The notes beneath the pieces were generated by a model that saw only the letters and a program-made list of their open reading frames with translations, was not told the origin of the DNA and did no database searches. From Gnetum montanum (taxonomy: Eukaryota > Streptophyta > Gnetopsida > Gnetales > Gnetaceae): 64,000 nt of DNA. Of the stretch, positions 1 to 10,923 are shown in pieces; position 1 is the first letter of the stretch, and the number at the start of each line of letters is the position of its first letter. The translations under genes and the position numbers were made by a program. Where the stretch lies: NCBI GenBank assembly GCA_015680685.1, contig MNCI01009009.1, positions 1-64,000 on the forward strand. The letters are read 5' to 3'.

Positions 1-105
1 GAGAAACTTCAGGCACTTCTTCAATAGTATCAATCTTAGAAACCTGGAGCGCAAAACAAAGGAAAGGCACCCATGGAGAAGCCACCACTACCAGGAACCT
101 CATGA
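1..105 (+). pseudogene. C-terminal end of the second ORF of E0
   Basis: Read in frame 1, this matches the last 35 or so codons of the E1 second ORF (end 10740). The shared tail runs EKL-A-LQ, then KPGAQ, KGKAPMEKP and PGTS before TGA at 103-105. Two in-frame TAG codons (25-27 and 37-39) interrupt it, the first next to a Gln and therefore probably a decayed CAG. The function of this ORF is unknown. It is described in full under 9967-10740. Confidence 0.7.
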
Positions 106-244
106 GTTCCACAAATTTTATCTTTTGTGTCTATGTCCAAATTCTATTTTATCCTCCACTACGGCATGAATAAATTCCTAGTCAGTCAATAATCCCATAC
201 CTATCCATTGTGTAATCAATTGAACTTGTTCCTTACATTCTTTG

Positions 245-279
245 ACTCGAGGATAAGTTGTTATTTGGTCATGGGGGTG
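245..279 (+). promoter_or_regulatory. Pre-PPT hairpin and polypurine tract of E0
   Basis: ACTCG-AGGA-TAAGT (245-258) is the decayed form of the ACTCG-loop-CGAGT hairpin seen in E1 and E4. It is followed by the polypurine tract that primes plus-strand DNA synthesis, immediately before the LTR TG at 280. Confidence 0.6.
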
Positions 280-955
280 TGATGAGTCATGATCTGTCAG
301 GCCTAGTTATCAGAGCCCTATTATAGGAGCCCTATTATCGAAGCCCTGATATAAGATATTAGGTCCCGATATTGGACCCCTGTTATCGGAGCTACGATAT
401 CATGGCCTACGTGTGATATCACGTATGCAATATCGCGGTTCCATTGTGAGCCTATAAATAAAAGGCAGCACACTTGGTTTTGGGCATTAGTTCTTAGATT
501 TTATTCTAAGTTTTTAAGTTTAAGTTCCTCTCAACCCTTTCCTCCCAGTGCATGCCCACAGTGTGGTAATTGTAATTGTATGCATCCTTATTCGAGTGTG
601 ACATACTTGGACATGCACATGACCAACAATAAAGATCGAGATTAGTTCACCATTGCAGCATCCACTTAGCTTAATTATTTATATAATTTTTATTTATTTA
701 ACTATTATTTACTGCTTTCTTAGTTAATATCTCTTCACCCTTATCTCCTAGTAACNAGAAACACATCATACACCTCACTCTAGACTAAACCATACATGAC
801 AAAGCTAATACTAGTCTAGGTGGGAAGATAGTGAACTGTGACCTATGAGTAACTTTCTAGATACCACAAATAGCCCGTTTGCAGAGTTCAACCGAATCGT
901 GTGTGAAATGCTCATATTTGTATGGTTGAGTGTAGGGGTACCTCACCACTCATCA
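280..955 (+). repeat. 3' LTR of E0 (family I)
   Basis: Begins TGATGAGTCATG and ends CTCATCA, as in the LTRs of E1 and E2. It holds the U3 GATATC motifs (about 350-440), a TATA box at 453-460 and AATAAA at 628-633. At 676 bp it is shorter than the 893-904 bp LTRs of E1. The missing block lies around an ambiguous base (n, 756), between CTCCTAGTAAC and AGAAACACATC. That block carries the GAGTACGACTTGATTACGAG module in E1. Confidence 0.9.
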
Positions 956-3640
956 ACATCTAAGAAAGTGTAAGGCCTTCACCACCTAGATAGTTAAAAT
1001 TATGTACTTTACGAAGATAATCCCATTAGTTCTATCATCCCATAGATAACTCTTCCCATGGTTATTCCAATTCCATACTTTACTAAATATAATGGCAAGG
1101 TTGATCCTAATTTACATCTCATTACCTTCCATTCCAAGTGCTTGTTGTTGCAACCTTGATACCATACCATGGTGCACATATTCCTCATGTCTCTAACTAG
1201 AAAATCCTTAGACTACTATCCTACAATATCCAAAGGCTTCATAGCCTCTTTAGATAACTTTATTTTACAATTTGTTAATCATTTTAAGTATAACTTAAGA
1301 TCCAATACCATACTAGACTAGCTTGTGAAGGTCAAACAAAGGGCCCTTAAACTTGTTCAAAAATTCATATAGAGATGGAATTCCATCCTTAAACAAATTT
1401 CTGAGCCCATCTCTAAGACACATCATTTGGCCATTTTCAATGAGGTGGTTAATGACTTTATCAAGTCCAAGATATACTACCTAGATCCATGGTCACTTAG
1501 CCAAGCCTTTTCCCAAACCAAAAACATAGAAGATGTCACAAAAGCTATTAATGATCCATCATATGTAACATACAAGAACTAGCACATAAGAAAGGATAGC
1601 TACAAGGGAAAATAGAACCATGTAGCCATGGCCACAATGGCCAAAGAGACGAAAACCATGCATGGGCCAAGGACAATGTAACCAAAGGCTCCTACCAATG
1701 TTGCTCAACCATCAATGTTGAGTACCTTTAACTCTAATCCACCTAGCCCCAACTTTGAAAGAAAGGATTGGTCCAAATACATAAAACTACCATGAAATCA
1801 TCTGATCTTCTTAATCAACTACTCAAAAGTGATAGCATCTAATACAAATAATTAACCAAGAATACCTACAAGAGGCATGATTGCCTATGCAAGACTACTA
1901 AGGATCCTACCGTGGCTACAAAAGATGATCTGCCTATGCCCAAATACTTTAAACTAGACCAATTCTACCATTACCACCAACTTTTTAGTCATGGCATTGA
2001 CTTTTTCTTAGCTCTAAAGGAAGATTCTTAGAAAATGATAGATAGTGGCAAACTAGTCCTAGACACATCCAACCTAGTTAGCCCTTAGAACCAACACATG
2101 CAAGTGTACAAGTATCCCTTAAATGCTAACAATGACTAATACACAATAGCCACATTCAATGTTAATAATAATCCTAAACATACGAGGGAGTCTTTTGTGA
2201 TTTCGGTACCTCGTCATAACAAAATGGCTTTAACTTCATTAAGTTCAAGGACTCCTTTTTTCATAAGGATACCATCACTTGTGCCTTCCAAAGAACCACT
2301 ATAATTAGAGTTTCCCCTCCCACTATCATTAAGCCTACAACACAAGTTGATCAACATCCTATAGTGGTAGCTAATACCTCAACTTCTTTGTAGCTAAATG
2401 ACAAGAAATCACCTCCAAAACAATGTAAGAAGTGAGTTTCTAAGACTAAGGCTAAGGAAAATAAACAACCAAAGGTGTGGAAGGAATTAGATCCACTAAA
2501 GCCTACACCTATTTCAACTATTCCCATAGCTCTAATTCTTAAACTGCTTCAACTAGCCAAACAAGGAAGGACAAAATACAACAAGACAAGGGAAATGGAC
2601 CTAAATAATATATGCTTAAGCATGAGGTCAAAATCCTAGGTATAATGGATGAAGTCAAAACTAACAAGAATGAGAAACCAATCAACAATAATAAATATTT
2701 CCTGACAACTATAGGGTAGGTTATGCTCTTACTCAAATAAAAAAATACCTCTTTGAGCCTATGACCTAGTGATGGCTTCCTCATCTTACCATAAATCTTA
2801 GTTAAGATGTTAACCTCTATTCCTATCAATGAGGATATTCCTGTCAATGATGAGTTCATTCATGCAATGATGGTTCCCCCTTTACCTAGGGAAGAAATAA
2901 AGTCAACTATCTTGATGTTTCATGATAGTGAGGTGAAAGCCAACTCACAAAGTGGTGAGGTATTAAGAGCTCCTCTATTCATAATGATAAGGTTTGATTA
3001 ATGCAAGGTGCACCATGTGCACATTAATGATGGGATAGCAATGAACATTAGATCCTTTCCCATGGTTGAACATTTAGGCTTGGTGGAGCACATCCAAGAT
3101 AGCTCCACTTTTTATCTTAAGACCTTTAATATGTCACAAGAAGTAGTAAGAGAATCCATTTCACTATACTTTGTTGCTGAAAAATAATTCCCCACATACA
3201 CTAGTTTCTTAGTGGTGAAAAAGACACCAAGTTTCAACCTAATTTTGGGGAGGCCTTGGTTAGCTAAATTATGGATAGTCTCTTCCTTGATTCATAAGGA
3301 AATGTACCTACCTTACAATGGAGGAAAAATTATAATCCATGGAGATGATGTAGTTTCCTTGTTTATTAATAATATTAATGTAAAGCAAGAATCTGAGGTA
3401 GAGTTTTAAGAAGAAACTCCTACCATCAAGAATAAGCTCACAAACCATCATAACATAAACCAAGCCAAGACCAACAATGATGGAGCCACAAACAAATCAT
3501 GGGAAGAAATATCATTCAACATTATGAGTGAAGGGAATAAAGAGTATAAAATTATGCAACAAAGGCCTTATACATTTTCTAATTTTCTTAAGATTAGAAA
3601 ATAGTTATGCAATTGAATACTTCTCTCACTTATAGTTAAT
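956..3640 (+). pseudogene. Eroded Tat/Ogre-type gag-protease remnant
   Basis: A degenerate Ty3/gypsy gag-pro region broken by many stops and frameshifts. Around 1073-1150 the reading PYFTKYNGKVDPNLHL matches the start of the Tat-type Gag core (usual form K-Y-x-G-x-x-D-P-x-x-H). Around 1950-2070 a Y-H-Y-H...SHGIDFF-ALK...MIDSGKL stretch matches the Cys/His segment that ends Tat-type Gag proteins. The protease follows and is listed separately. No reverse transcriptase follows; the sequence becomes AT-rich non-coding after about 3640. E0 sits immediately upstream and probably inserted into this element. Assignment rests on motif order recalled from the lineage, not on a search. Confidence 0.65.
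2807..3409 (+). pseudogene. Retropepsin-like protease domain, Tat/Ogre type, inactivated
   Basis: Frame breaks separate an N-terminal part (2807-3001, ending at a TAA) from a C-terminal part (3212-3409). Between them, near 3015-3060, HINDGIAMN aligns with the usual I-D-N-G-x-x-x-N active site of plant gypsy proteases, so the catalytic Asp position reads Asn. The C-terminal part holds FNLILGRPWLAKLW, the family's LLGRPW-I signature, then the usual H-K segment. These enzymes normally cut the Gag-Pol precursor inside the virus-like particle. This copy cannot. Confidence 0.7.
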
Positions 3641-4319
3641 CTTGTATCATATAATGTAGCCTTATTAACTATAGCCTTATTATCAAATTTTATTTACATA
3701 TTTACACTTTCTTTTGTACCTTGTTATATCTTATTTACTATTTTAGTACATAGCCTTATGTTTTACTTTTGCATCAATATACAATTTATGTTTATTTCAT
3801 TTGCGCATACATAAAACAATAAAATGATATAAAAATGACAAAACATAAAAGTAAAAAATGGCCTACCAAGGCCTAAAACTAGTAATTTTATGGCCTTCCC
3901 TTATTTCTACCATTCATGCATATTTTAACCTATTTACTTTTTCATATTACCTACAATTTCCACCTTGAAAGTTATGCCTTGTATTATAATTTTACCTTAT
4001 TCAAACATCATTTCATAATCTTATTGTTCCAACTCATGATTGGTTATACAAAGAAAAATGTTAAATAAACTAAGACAAAATATATAAAACATTTTAAAAA
4101 TAAAAATAAGATAAAGTTTTATCTCATAACAAAGAATGTTCAATACCAATAGCCATCATCACATTGTCTGATGGAACAGTAACAAAAAATTAATATATAT
4201 AATAGTAGACACAACTGCACTATGCAACATGAAAAATAATAAAATAACATAGTCTTCAAGGTTTTATTAGCCTAAAATAAAAATAAAAACAATATAACCC
4301 AACATGCTAATCAAATATG
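3641..4319. other. AT-rich stretch without a gene
   Basis: No coding signal on either strand. It lies between the eroded gag-protease and the last exon of the minus-strand gene, and may be the decayed middle of the Tat element or the 3' flank of that gene. Confidence 0.5.
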
Positions 4320-4402
4320 CTAAAAATATGATGTTGGAGGAGGAGGAGAATCATCAGCAATGTCATCTCCAACATCATCATCATCATCATCATTTCCTAA
4401 GG
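4320..4402 (-). pseudogene. Last exon: poly-Asp and poly-Pro C-terminus
   Basis: On the minus strand an AT-rich intron ends CTTACAAG. The exon then reads LGN, six Asp, VGDDIADD, SPPPPTSYF and stops at TAG (4322-4320). The acidic tail is compositionally unlike the flanking AT-rich DNA, which supports it being real coding sequence. Its phase does not join cleanly to the upstream exon, so a base has been lost or a splice site moved. Confidence 0.55.
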
Positions 4403-4531
4403 CTTGTAAGCATTAAAAATATAAAAAATTAGTAACCATGATAACCAAAACATAATTATAAAACCATAAAAACTAAACAATCATAAATAAAAAAATAGAA
4501 CACAAAAACTTGGAACAGTTTTTACACAAAC

Positions 4532-4738
4532 CTTGGGGGATTCTAGAGCTATGTCTTCAAGTGCAAGTCTTTGAAGACCAGCTTCTAACCAGTCAAGAAT
4601 TTGTTCTTCACTTATGTTTGTCCAATTAATATCTTCTAGATCCACTCCTATAAGGATCTTTTCCCTTGCTATTCTTATCCACTTGGGTGAAGCACAAGAG
4701 AAATTAGTAGTGGTAGTTTTCCCAAATGTAGTAGTCAT
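4532..4738 (-). pseudogene. Penultimate exon, helical segment
   Basis: An open minus-strand reading of 69 codons from ATG at 4738-4736 to AAG followed by the donor GTTTGT at 4531. It has a Thr-rich start, then an acidic amphipathic helix containing EEQILDWLEAGLQ and LALEDIALESPK. An acceptor-like CTTACTTCTTAG lies just upstream. E1 is inserted only about 30 bp further upstream. Confidence 0.6.
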
Positions 4739-4772
4739 CTAAGAAGTAAGAGACTTAGAAGCAAAAACAAAC

Positions 4773-5676
4773 TGATGAGTCATGGTATGTCAAGCCCAGT
4801 TATCAAAGCACTATTATCAAAGCCCTAATACAAGATATGGTATGTTAGGCCCAGTTATCGGATCCTTGATATCACAGCCACAATATCGCATTAGTCGCGA
4901 TATCGTGTCCGCCCCGCGATATCATGTCCGCGATATTGTGGCCTGCCTCAATTTCTATAAATAAGAGGCATCTTTCCTTATTCTAGGAGTTATTTCTTAG
5001 TTCCTTAGATAAACTCTTGTAGTTTTATCATTCCAGAGTTAGAATATTTCCCAGTGTATGCCCATAGTGTGGTGATTGTAATTGTACGGCATCCTTATTT
5101 GAGTGTGACGTACTTGGACATGCACATGACCGGAAATAAAGATCAAGATTACTTCATCATTGCAGCATTCACTTAGCTTAATTATTTATTTAATTTTATT
5201 TACTTCTTTCTTAGTTAATACCTTCTTACCCTAAACTCCTGTTAAATGTAGAATGAGTATGACTTGATTACGAGCATTTAAGTGTGACTACTTGGTAACC
5301 TAGTAGCGTACCTAGGATCTGCACTTGGTAATCTCAGTGGTAGTCGTGCACGAAGTCCAAGATGTGTACAGATGATCAAGGAATGGATGCTCATCACACT
5401 TAGGCTATTTTAGATTCTCTCTCACCCTTTCTCTCTTAGCTTAGTTAATCTTATTTACCCAGGAGTAGCGTTAGCATAGAAACATATCATACACCTCATT
5501 CTAGACTAAACCATACGTGAAAAAGTTAACACTAGTCTAGATGGGAAGACAACAAACTACAACCTAAGGATAACTTTCTAGATACCACAACTAGTCTGTC
5601 TATAGAGTTCGACCAGATCGTGCATGAAACACTTGTATTCGTATGGTTGAGTGTAGGGGTACCTCGTCACTCATCA
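4773..5676 (+). repeat. 5' LTR of E1
   Basis: 904 bp, TGATGAGT...ACTCATCA, an 8-bp perfect terminal inverted repeat. U3 holds a GATATC palindrome array (about 4868-4940), followed by TATAAATA at 4956-4963 and AATAAA at 5135-5140. Near-identical to the 3' LTR at 10924-11816. Confidence 0.95.
4868..4963 (+). promoter_or_regulatory. GATATC palindrome array and TATA box in E1 U3
   Basis: Five GATATC-like units (two decayed to AATATC or GATATT), several extended to GCGATATC, are spaced about 14-19 bp apart. They stop just before the TATA box TATAAATA. The same arrangement recurs in the LTRs of E0, E2 and E4, with different unit numbers. Confidence 0.6.
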
Positions 5677-5677
5677 T

Positions 5678-5696
5678 TAGTGCCATTTCCAGGGAC
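5678..5696 (+). other. Primer-binding site of E1, tRNA-Asp type
   Basis: TAGTGCCATTTCCAGGGAC begins one base after the LTR. The plant tRNA-Asp(GTC) 3' end would call for TGGCGCCGTTGCCGGGGA. Most of the differences are C-to-T or G-to-A changes, several at CpG sites. Confidence 0.75.
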
Positions 5697-5817
5697 AATG
5701 CTAGTTATCTAGATTAGTTATATCATACAAGTGTGCTATATAGGAATTAACGATATATCTTTTAGGGAGAAATAATTACAAAAATTCACATACAAATTCA
5801 CACACAATTTCACAACA

Positions 5818-8104
5818 ATGTCTCTCTCACAAGACTATGATCTCGCAACCACTAATGAGGCAATTCATTGGAGAACCAACAGAATTGATGATGAAGATGA
5901 AGTCTGGAGTACTCAACCTTATGCAGGAGTCACCTACATTTATGAACACCCCAACGATACTCAAAGACTCTCATCATCCAACTCTGACACCTCTAGTGAG
6001 GATGAGACATCCCATAGAATGAGGAGGCCTAAAAGGCCTAGGGCCTTCTCAATAACTAACAAGAACTTACTTGGGGATGATTGGAAGACTTACAAAAGTC
6101 ATAACGAGTTTTATAGTTCATTCTCTTCCTCTACTCCTTCAACATAAAATTGTGACATGAATGACAATGTTTCAAGGGATCGACATAGAACTAAAAATCA
6201 AGCTCACAAAGAAAATCAAGAACACCAACATGAACAGGGGCAACATCATTCTAACTCACAAACTCACAGCCTACTTAGTGATGATGAACCCCTACTAGCC
6301 ACTAAGAGCCTAACGCCTATACAAGAGGCTATTTGAATATCCTACAAGCATCACAAAGAAATTTGTCTACCTAGGCTTGATTTAGACAACTTTCCCAAGT
6401 TTTCAGGAGACTATGATTTAGATCCAAAACATCATTTACAAGCCTTCTACAATGCCTGTACATGGAACAATATTGATAATGGGTGGTAAAAACATAAGCT
6501 CTTTCCTCTGACACTCATTGGCCAAGAAAAAGTATGGTATATATCGTTAAAACCAAATTCAATATGGCGTTGGCCAACAATGGTAGAACTCTTTAACGAA
6601 AGATGTCAAACCTACAAAATAGTGTCAACCTTTAGGAGACAAATCCAAGAATGGAAACAAGCACAACATGAACCCTTAGACATGACCTTAGAAAGATATG
6701 ATGCACTATTAAACAACTTCCCAGGCCATGGGTTCTCTGAGAAGAGGCTAATGTACCATATCATAGATGGACTCTGTAATGAAACAAGGGAGACCCTAGG
6801 GATGTACGCCCGAGGTCAACTATATGAGCTACAAACCCATCAACTCCCAGAGCTTATTATGCGGGTGGCAAAAGAAGAAGGAGAACTAGACAGACGGGAG
6901 AATGTTGAAAGTTCTCAACAGGACCAAAGTCTCAACTTAACAAGGGTCCATGATCATGAAGAGGAGAAATCCACTCACTTCAAGGAGGTGGAATCATCTT
7001 TGCCAATCCTACAATCACTAGATGAAATTGAGGCAAAGATCAATAAGATGACAGATTGGGTGCACAAAAGATGTGAAGAATATGCCATTATTAGAGGAAG
7101 AACTATGCCAAATTGAGAAATAGGACAGGACACCACGCAACAATCAAAACAAAGGGGTAGAAGATAATAAGAATAAGAACCCAACTGCCAGTTTCACATA
7201 TCAATGTAACATCTGTCTGTACAATCACCCCAAAGGCCAATGTCTAGTTTTGTCACATTTACATGAGCATTGGGGGGGAATGTTACATCCAAATTTAGTA
7301 CAAAAATATCAGGTTCAACCATAGTGGCAAAAACCTCAGTCATGGGGAAGGCCACCGCCAACTAGACCATACCCTTCATATGTCCCAACACCAAATGCTT
7401 ATTATGTTCAACACCCTATTTCTCCAAGAAGATCAACATCCTCTACCTCACCTTATCATTATCATTCTCCTGAGTACTATCCACCCATGTCCTCTCCAAC
7501 AAGATCACCACCTCATGTGCCCTACACTTCTCCTCAACCTCAATATTCTCATACTTCACCCCCTCCTACATCACCACCAGCTATGCCAGAAGATTTTACA
7601 CCATAGCACCAACCTGCAAACATTACTTGTGCTGCTATTGTAAATAGCAATGGAGGTCCTTCACAACATCAAAGGTGTCCCTTCTTTAGACATGACCATC
7701 GAAAGGGACACCACAATTCAGAAACCATTACATCCGCCAACTCAGCACAAATCCAACATTGTGGTGCATCTTCCTCTTTAAACCCAATACCTCATGTTAC
7801 CTTATCAAGGCCACCACTTAATACTCCAACAACCATGGGGCCCAATGAATATTGCCACATGGGGAGACATCTTGATCCTTGCATACCATCTTACGGTCAC
7901 AAGTACCATAGTGGGTCAACTCCTTATAAATTAACCACATCTTATAACTTGTCCAACTATGCCAACTCTAATTAAGTGTGTGAACCCCAATGGGGTAAGT
8001 ATGACCGGGTCCCAATATTTCCAACATGCAAGGATCCTACCCTTTCATTTATTAATTCTATCCATGCTCAACCATTTAGTTATGTGGGGTATCCTCCATT
8101 CTAA
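5818..8104 (+). pseudogene. Long Gag polyprotein of E1 with Pro-rich C-terminal tail
   Basis: ATG at 5818 opens a frame that runs to 7116 with three in-frame stops (TAA 6145, TGA 6334, TAA 6487). It then continues one frame over to TAA at 8102-8104, giving about 760 codons. Order: an acidic/Ser-rich N-terminus; the retrotransposon-gag core around residues 190-380 (FPKFSGDYDLDP, WNNIDNGW, PTMVELFNERC, LMYHIIDGL); a helical region; a Cys/His knuckle C-x2-C-x3-H-x4-C (about 7205-7243); a Pro/Ser/Tyr-rich tract; a second His/Cys cluster (CPFFRHDHRKGHHN, near 7677-7720); and a closing QPFSYVGYPPF. Gag would form the virus-like particle and package RNA. E2 carries the same layout, so the tail is a family trait. 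Confidence 0.85.
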
Positions 8105-9966
8105 CAATACAGAGTTAATAAATGTTTTTCTGTTTCTTTAATTTTTCAACTTTTTGTTTTCCAATTTTTCACCTTTTAATTTATTGTTTTATCTTTTTAT
8201 AAGTAATCTCATCTATGAATAAAACACTCATGTGGCTCATTGGTTCAGGTGTGTTCTATGTTATCGAGTCTCGAGTGATCAATTATGTGGACAGCGAGCC
8301 CATTACACCCACTCATCCATTCTACAAATAAGAGGTTCTATTCGAGGGTACAGTGATATTCTTGACATTCTTAAAAAATTAAAATTAATTTTTTGTTCAT
8401 TGTACCTAGAATGAAGAAGGATGGACCAAGAGGGAATGATTAGGGTGTGACATCAAGGGGACTTGCGGATTCTCTTTGGTGATGTCTATGGGAGTTATCA
8501 TGCAACATGGTTGTACTAAGATCCTTGTAGATCTAAAAAAATAGGAGTAATAGTAATTAAAAGGCCACTCAAAAATCCAATGTTGTTCTAGGGGGTCCCA
8601 CTAGAAAGACATGCACCCATGCCCAAAGGTTGGCGGCTTCTCTCGATCCAGGAATCGAAAAAAAAGAAGAAAAGGAAAAAAAAAGAGAGAAAAGGCAGTG
8701 CCACAAAACAAAAACCACTTCTCCCTTGAACAAAATGCCAAGTGCTCATACACCGTGTTGTTCTAGTACTCTCATAGTTGCTCATCATGGGATGAAATAA
8801 TGCAATGTCACTGATCAGAGGAATGGACTTGGTCTTGATCTTGGAAGGACAAATTAATGACATGTTAATCATGATTTACACACAAGACTCATTGTACCTT
8901 GGATCAATTACCTCATGTCCCAATCTCTACAATCCCTTCTATATTCCATCTCATCTCGCTATTCATGTAATTGTAGCTCGTGTCTTGTATAGCATAGAAT
9001 TCTTACCTCATCCCGATGATATTTACATGTGTGTGTTTTTTGGAACCAGTGCTAATTACATTTAACCCTTCTAGTGCCCACGAACACTTTTAAGTGTGGT
9101 TACGCAAGGGCATTATAGGTTGGAACTTGCTTTTGGGAGGACCCACTTGCATAATTTTTTGTAATTTGCACTCATGACCCATCTTCTGCACATCATCTAT
9201 TACCCTTAGCATATTGCCAACAATTTTCTTTCCTGTATTACTCTCCCTCCAATTCAATGTTCCTATGAACCATCATGTAGCCTTTTTCTCCCATTTGAGG
9301 TCCTTATTGATAAATTCCACACTATCATAATTTTTGTGCCTTCAAAACTAGTTGAATTACCGTAGAACCCTTTAACAATCATCCAAATGTCCTTAGTTTA
9401 CATCATTTAATTTCAAAAAAAATATTAAAAATTTAGTACATTGTCTAAGTGCCCTAACTTCAATGAAAATATATATACGTGATCCCCCTATGCTAATCAA
9501 CATCATTTGCAATTGTTCACACAGGGGAAGTTTTTCAAATTCCTCTCTACAACTCACGATTGCATGTCCCTTGCTTTCATATCCATAACTCGCTCGCTGA
9601 TACTCCGATTTTCATTTTGTCTGAAGCTACCTGAACCTGGAGTGTTCAACTTAGTCATGGGGGAGGGGCACATGCCGAATAGCACATAAATTTTTTGAAA
9701 TTCATCACCGCCTGAAGGACATTTTTAAGGGTAATTAGTTGTAAAATTAAGAATAATATGTGTCAAAAACAATTTCATCCCCTTAGCTATACCAGAAAAT
9801 TAAATTTGGAAACCACCTAAGCAAAAAGGAATCAACATTATAATCTTTCAGGGACATCTTCTTCCAATAATTAAGATCACATAGAAATAAAGTAAATCTA
9901 TTAAGGCAAGCAGTAAGGTATAACCTAACTTTGGTAACAACCTTACTAATGATTAGCCTCGTGTGA
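8105..9966 (+). other. Non-coding middle of E1 with conserved blocks
   Basis: No credible ORF. It opens with a T-rich stretch (8128-8200). Two short blocks recur at matching places in E2 and the more distant E4: GGGTGTGACATCAAGGGGAC (8443-8462) and the purine run TTTTGGGAGGACCCA (9131-9145). Confidence 0.6.
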
Positions 9967-10740
9967 ATGCAGATGGCCCCGAAACACAGACAACAAGAAG
10001 GTCCTGCTCAAGGTGTGATTAAACAACCTAGGAGAGGTGAAGAACAAGTTCCTTCCAAACAACATGCAGAGCAGGAGGAACAATCATTTAGCATCCATCA
10101 AGAAGCCCCTACTACTGTACAATCAAGGCAAGAAAAAGGAGGAGCTGCTGCAGTGTCTGAACAAGCATGATATCTCACGCTGACCTAGGATTGTGTTCAA
10201 ACCATCCATGAAAGGTCCATATTCATTGTAGTGATCATGGAATTATACTTTGGACCTTTCGCAAAATTTTCTCTAAAGGCCATTAGGGATCACCTCAAAG
10301 GATCCCCATTATGGCCTACCCTCTCTGAAAGCGGTGCCTGGTACTTAGGGGAAATGTACCAATTTTGGCACAATAAAGAAGAAGGTACCATAGTTAACAA
10401 TTGTGGTGTGACTATTGATTTCTCTATTCAAGCCATTTTAGAAGTATTAAACCTTCCAAATACAGGTCCAAAGGTTGCTCAGAATGAGCTGGACACTTTT
10501 AGAACCAAGAAACTTAATAAATTGTTGACAAAGAAAAAAAGGGAGGTGGAAGAAAAAGTGAAGGCTAACTGGGGTGCCTCTATGGCACAAGTGCAAACTT
10601 ACATGCATGCCAAGGCACTCAAGATCTTACAAGAGGAGAAACTCAAAGCCATCCTTCAACATCATCAAATCCCAAGACCTGGAGTGCAAGAAAAGGGAAA
10701 GACATCAATGGAGGAGCCACTGCCACTAGGAACTACATGA
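9967..10740 (+). pseudogene. Second ORF of E1, unknown function
   Basis: ATG at 9967 opens a Gln/Glu/Lys-rich segment of 67 codons, ending at TGA 10168-10170. The same frame resumes and stays open from about 10231 to TGA at 10738-10740. The second half has LYFGPFAKFSLKAIRDHL, then YLGEMYQFW, NNCGVTIDFS and ILEVLNLPN. It ends with a long Lys/Glu-rich helix and the basic tail KGKTSMEEP. The middle pattern (Y-x-E-M...F, then V-x-I-x-F, then I-x-x-x-L-x-L-P) resembles the putative plant transposon protein seen 3' of pol in Athila-type elements. That similarity is from memory and weak. E0 and E2 keep parts of the same ORF. It has no membrane segment, so an Env role is not supported. Confidence 0.65.
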
Positions 10741-10888
10741 GTTCCATCCAATTTTGTAATCATAGGATTTTCTTTTTTGTTGTGTCTCAATTTTTTTCTA
10801 ACTCCACACTATGGCATGAATCCATTCTAGTCAGTCAATAATCCCATACCTATCCACTATGTAATCAATGGAGCTTGTTCTCACCTTA

Positions 10889-10923
10889 ACTCGAGAACGA
10901 GTTTTCATTCAATCATGGGGGTA
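10889..10923 (+). promoter_or_regulatory. Pre-PPT hairpin and polypurine tract of E1
   Basis: ACTCG-AGAA-CGAGT (10889-10902) forms a perfect 5-bp stem. Twelve bases on comes ATGGGGGTA (10915-10923), directly abutting the 3' LTR. Confidence 0.75.

Larger units (their letters stand above)
1..955 (+). mobile_element. E0: 3' end of an Athila-like LTR retrotransposon (cut by window edge)
   Basis: Only the end of the element lies in the window: the tail of the downstream ORF (1-105), an untranslated stretch, a polypurine tract (ATGGGGGTG, 271-279) and the 3' LTR. The internal tail matches the equivalent part of E1 (about 10630-10923) almost throughout, including the ORF end and the pre-PPT hairpin, so E0 belongs to the same family as E1 and E2. 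Its insertion site downstream is an eroded Tat-type gag. The target duplication cannot be tested because the 5' LTR is outside the window. Confidence 0.85.

Noticed and set aside
8588-8872. Minus-strand ORF with Phe-rich run
   Set aside because: The run comes from an A/G-rich tract, and the equivalent E2 reading (16410-16682) is not conserved as protein.
10231-10740. Second ORF as an envelope-like gene
   Set aside because: No signal peptide, membrane segment or cleavage motif is visible; the position alone is not enough.
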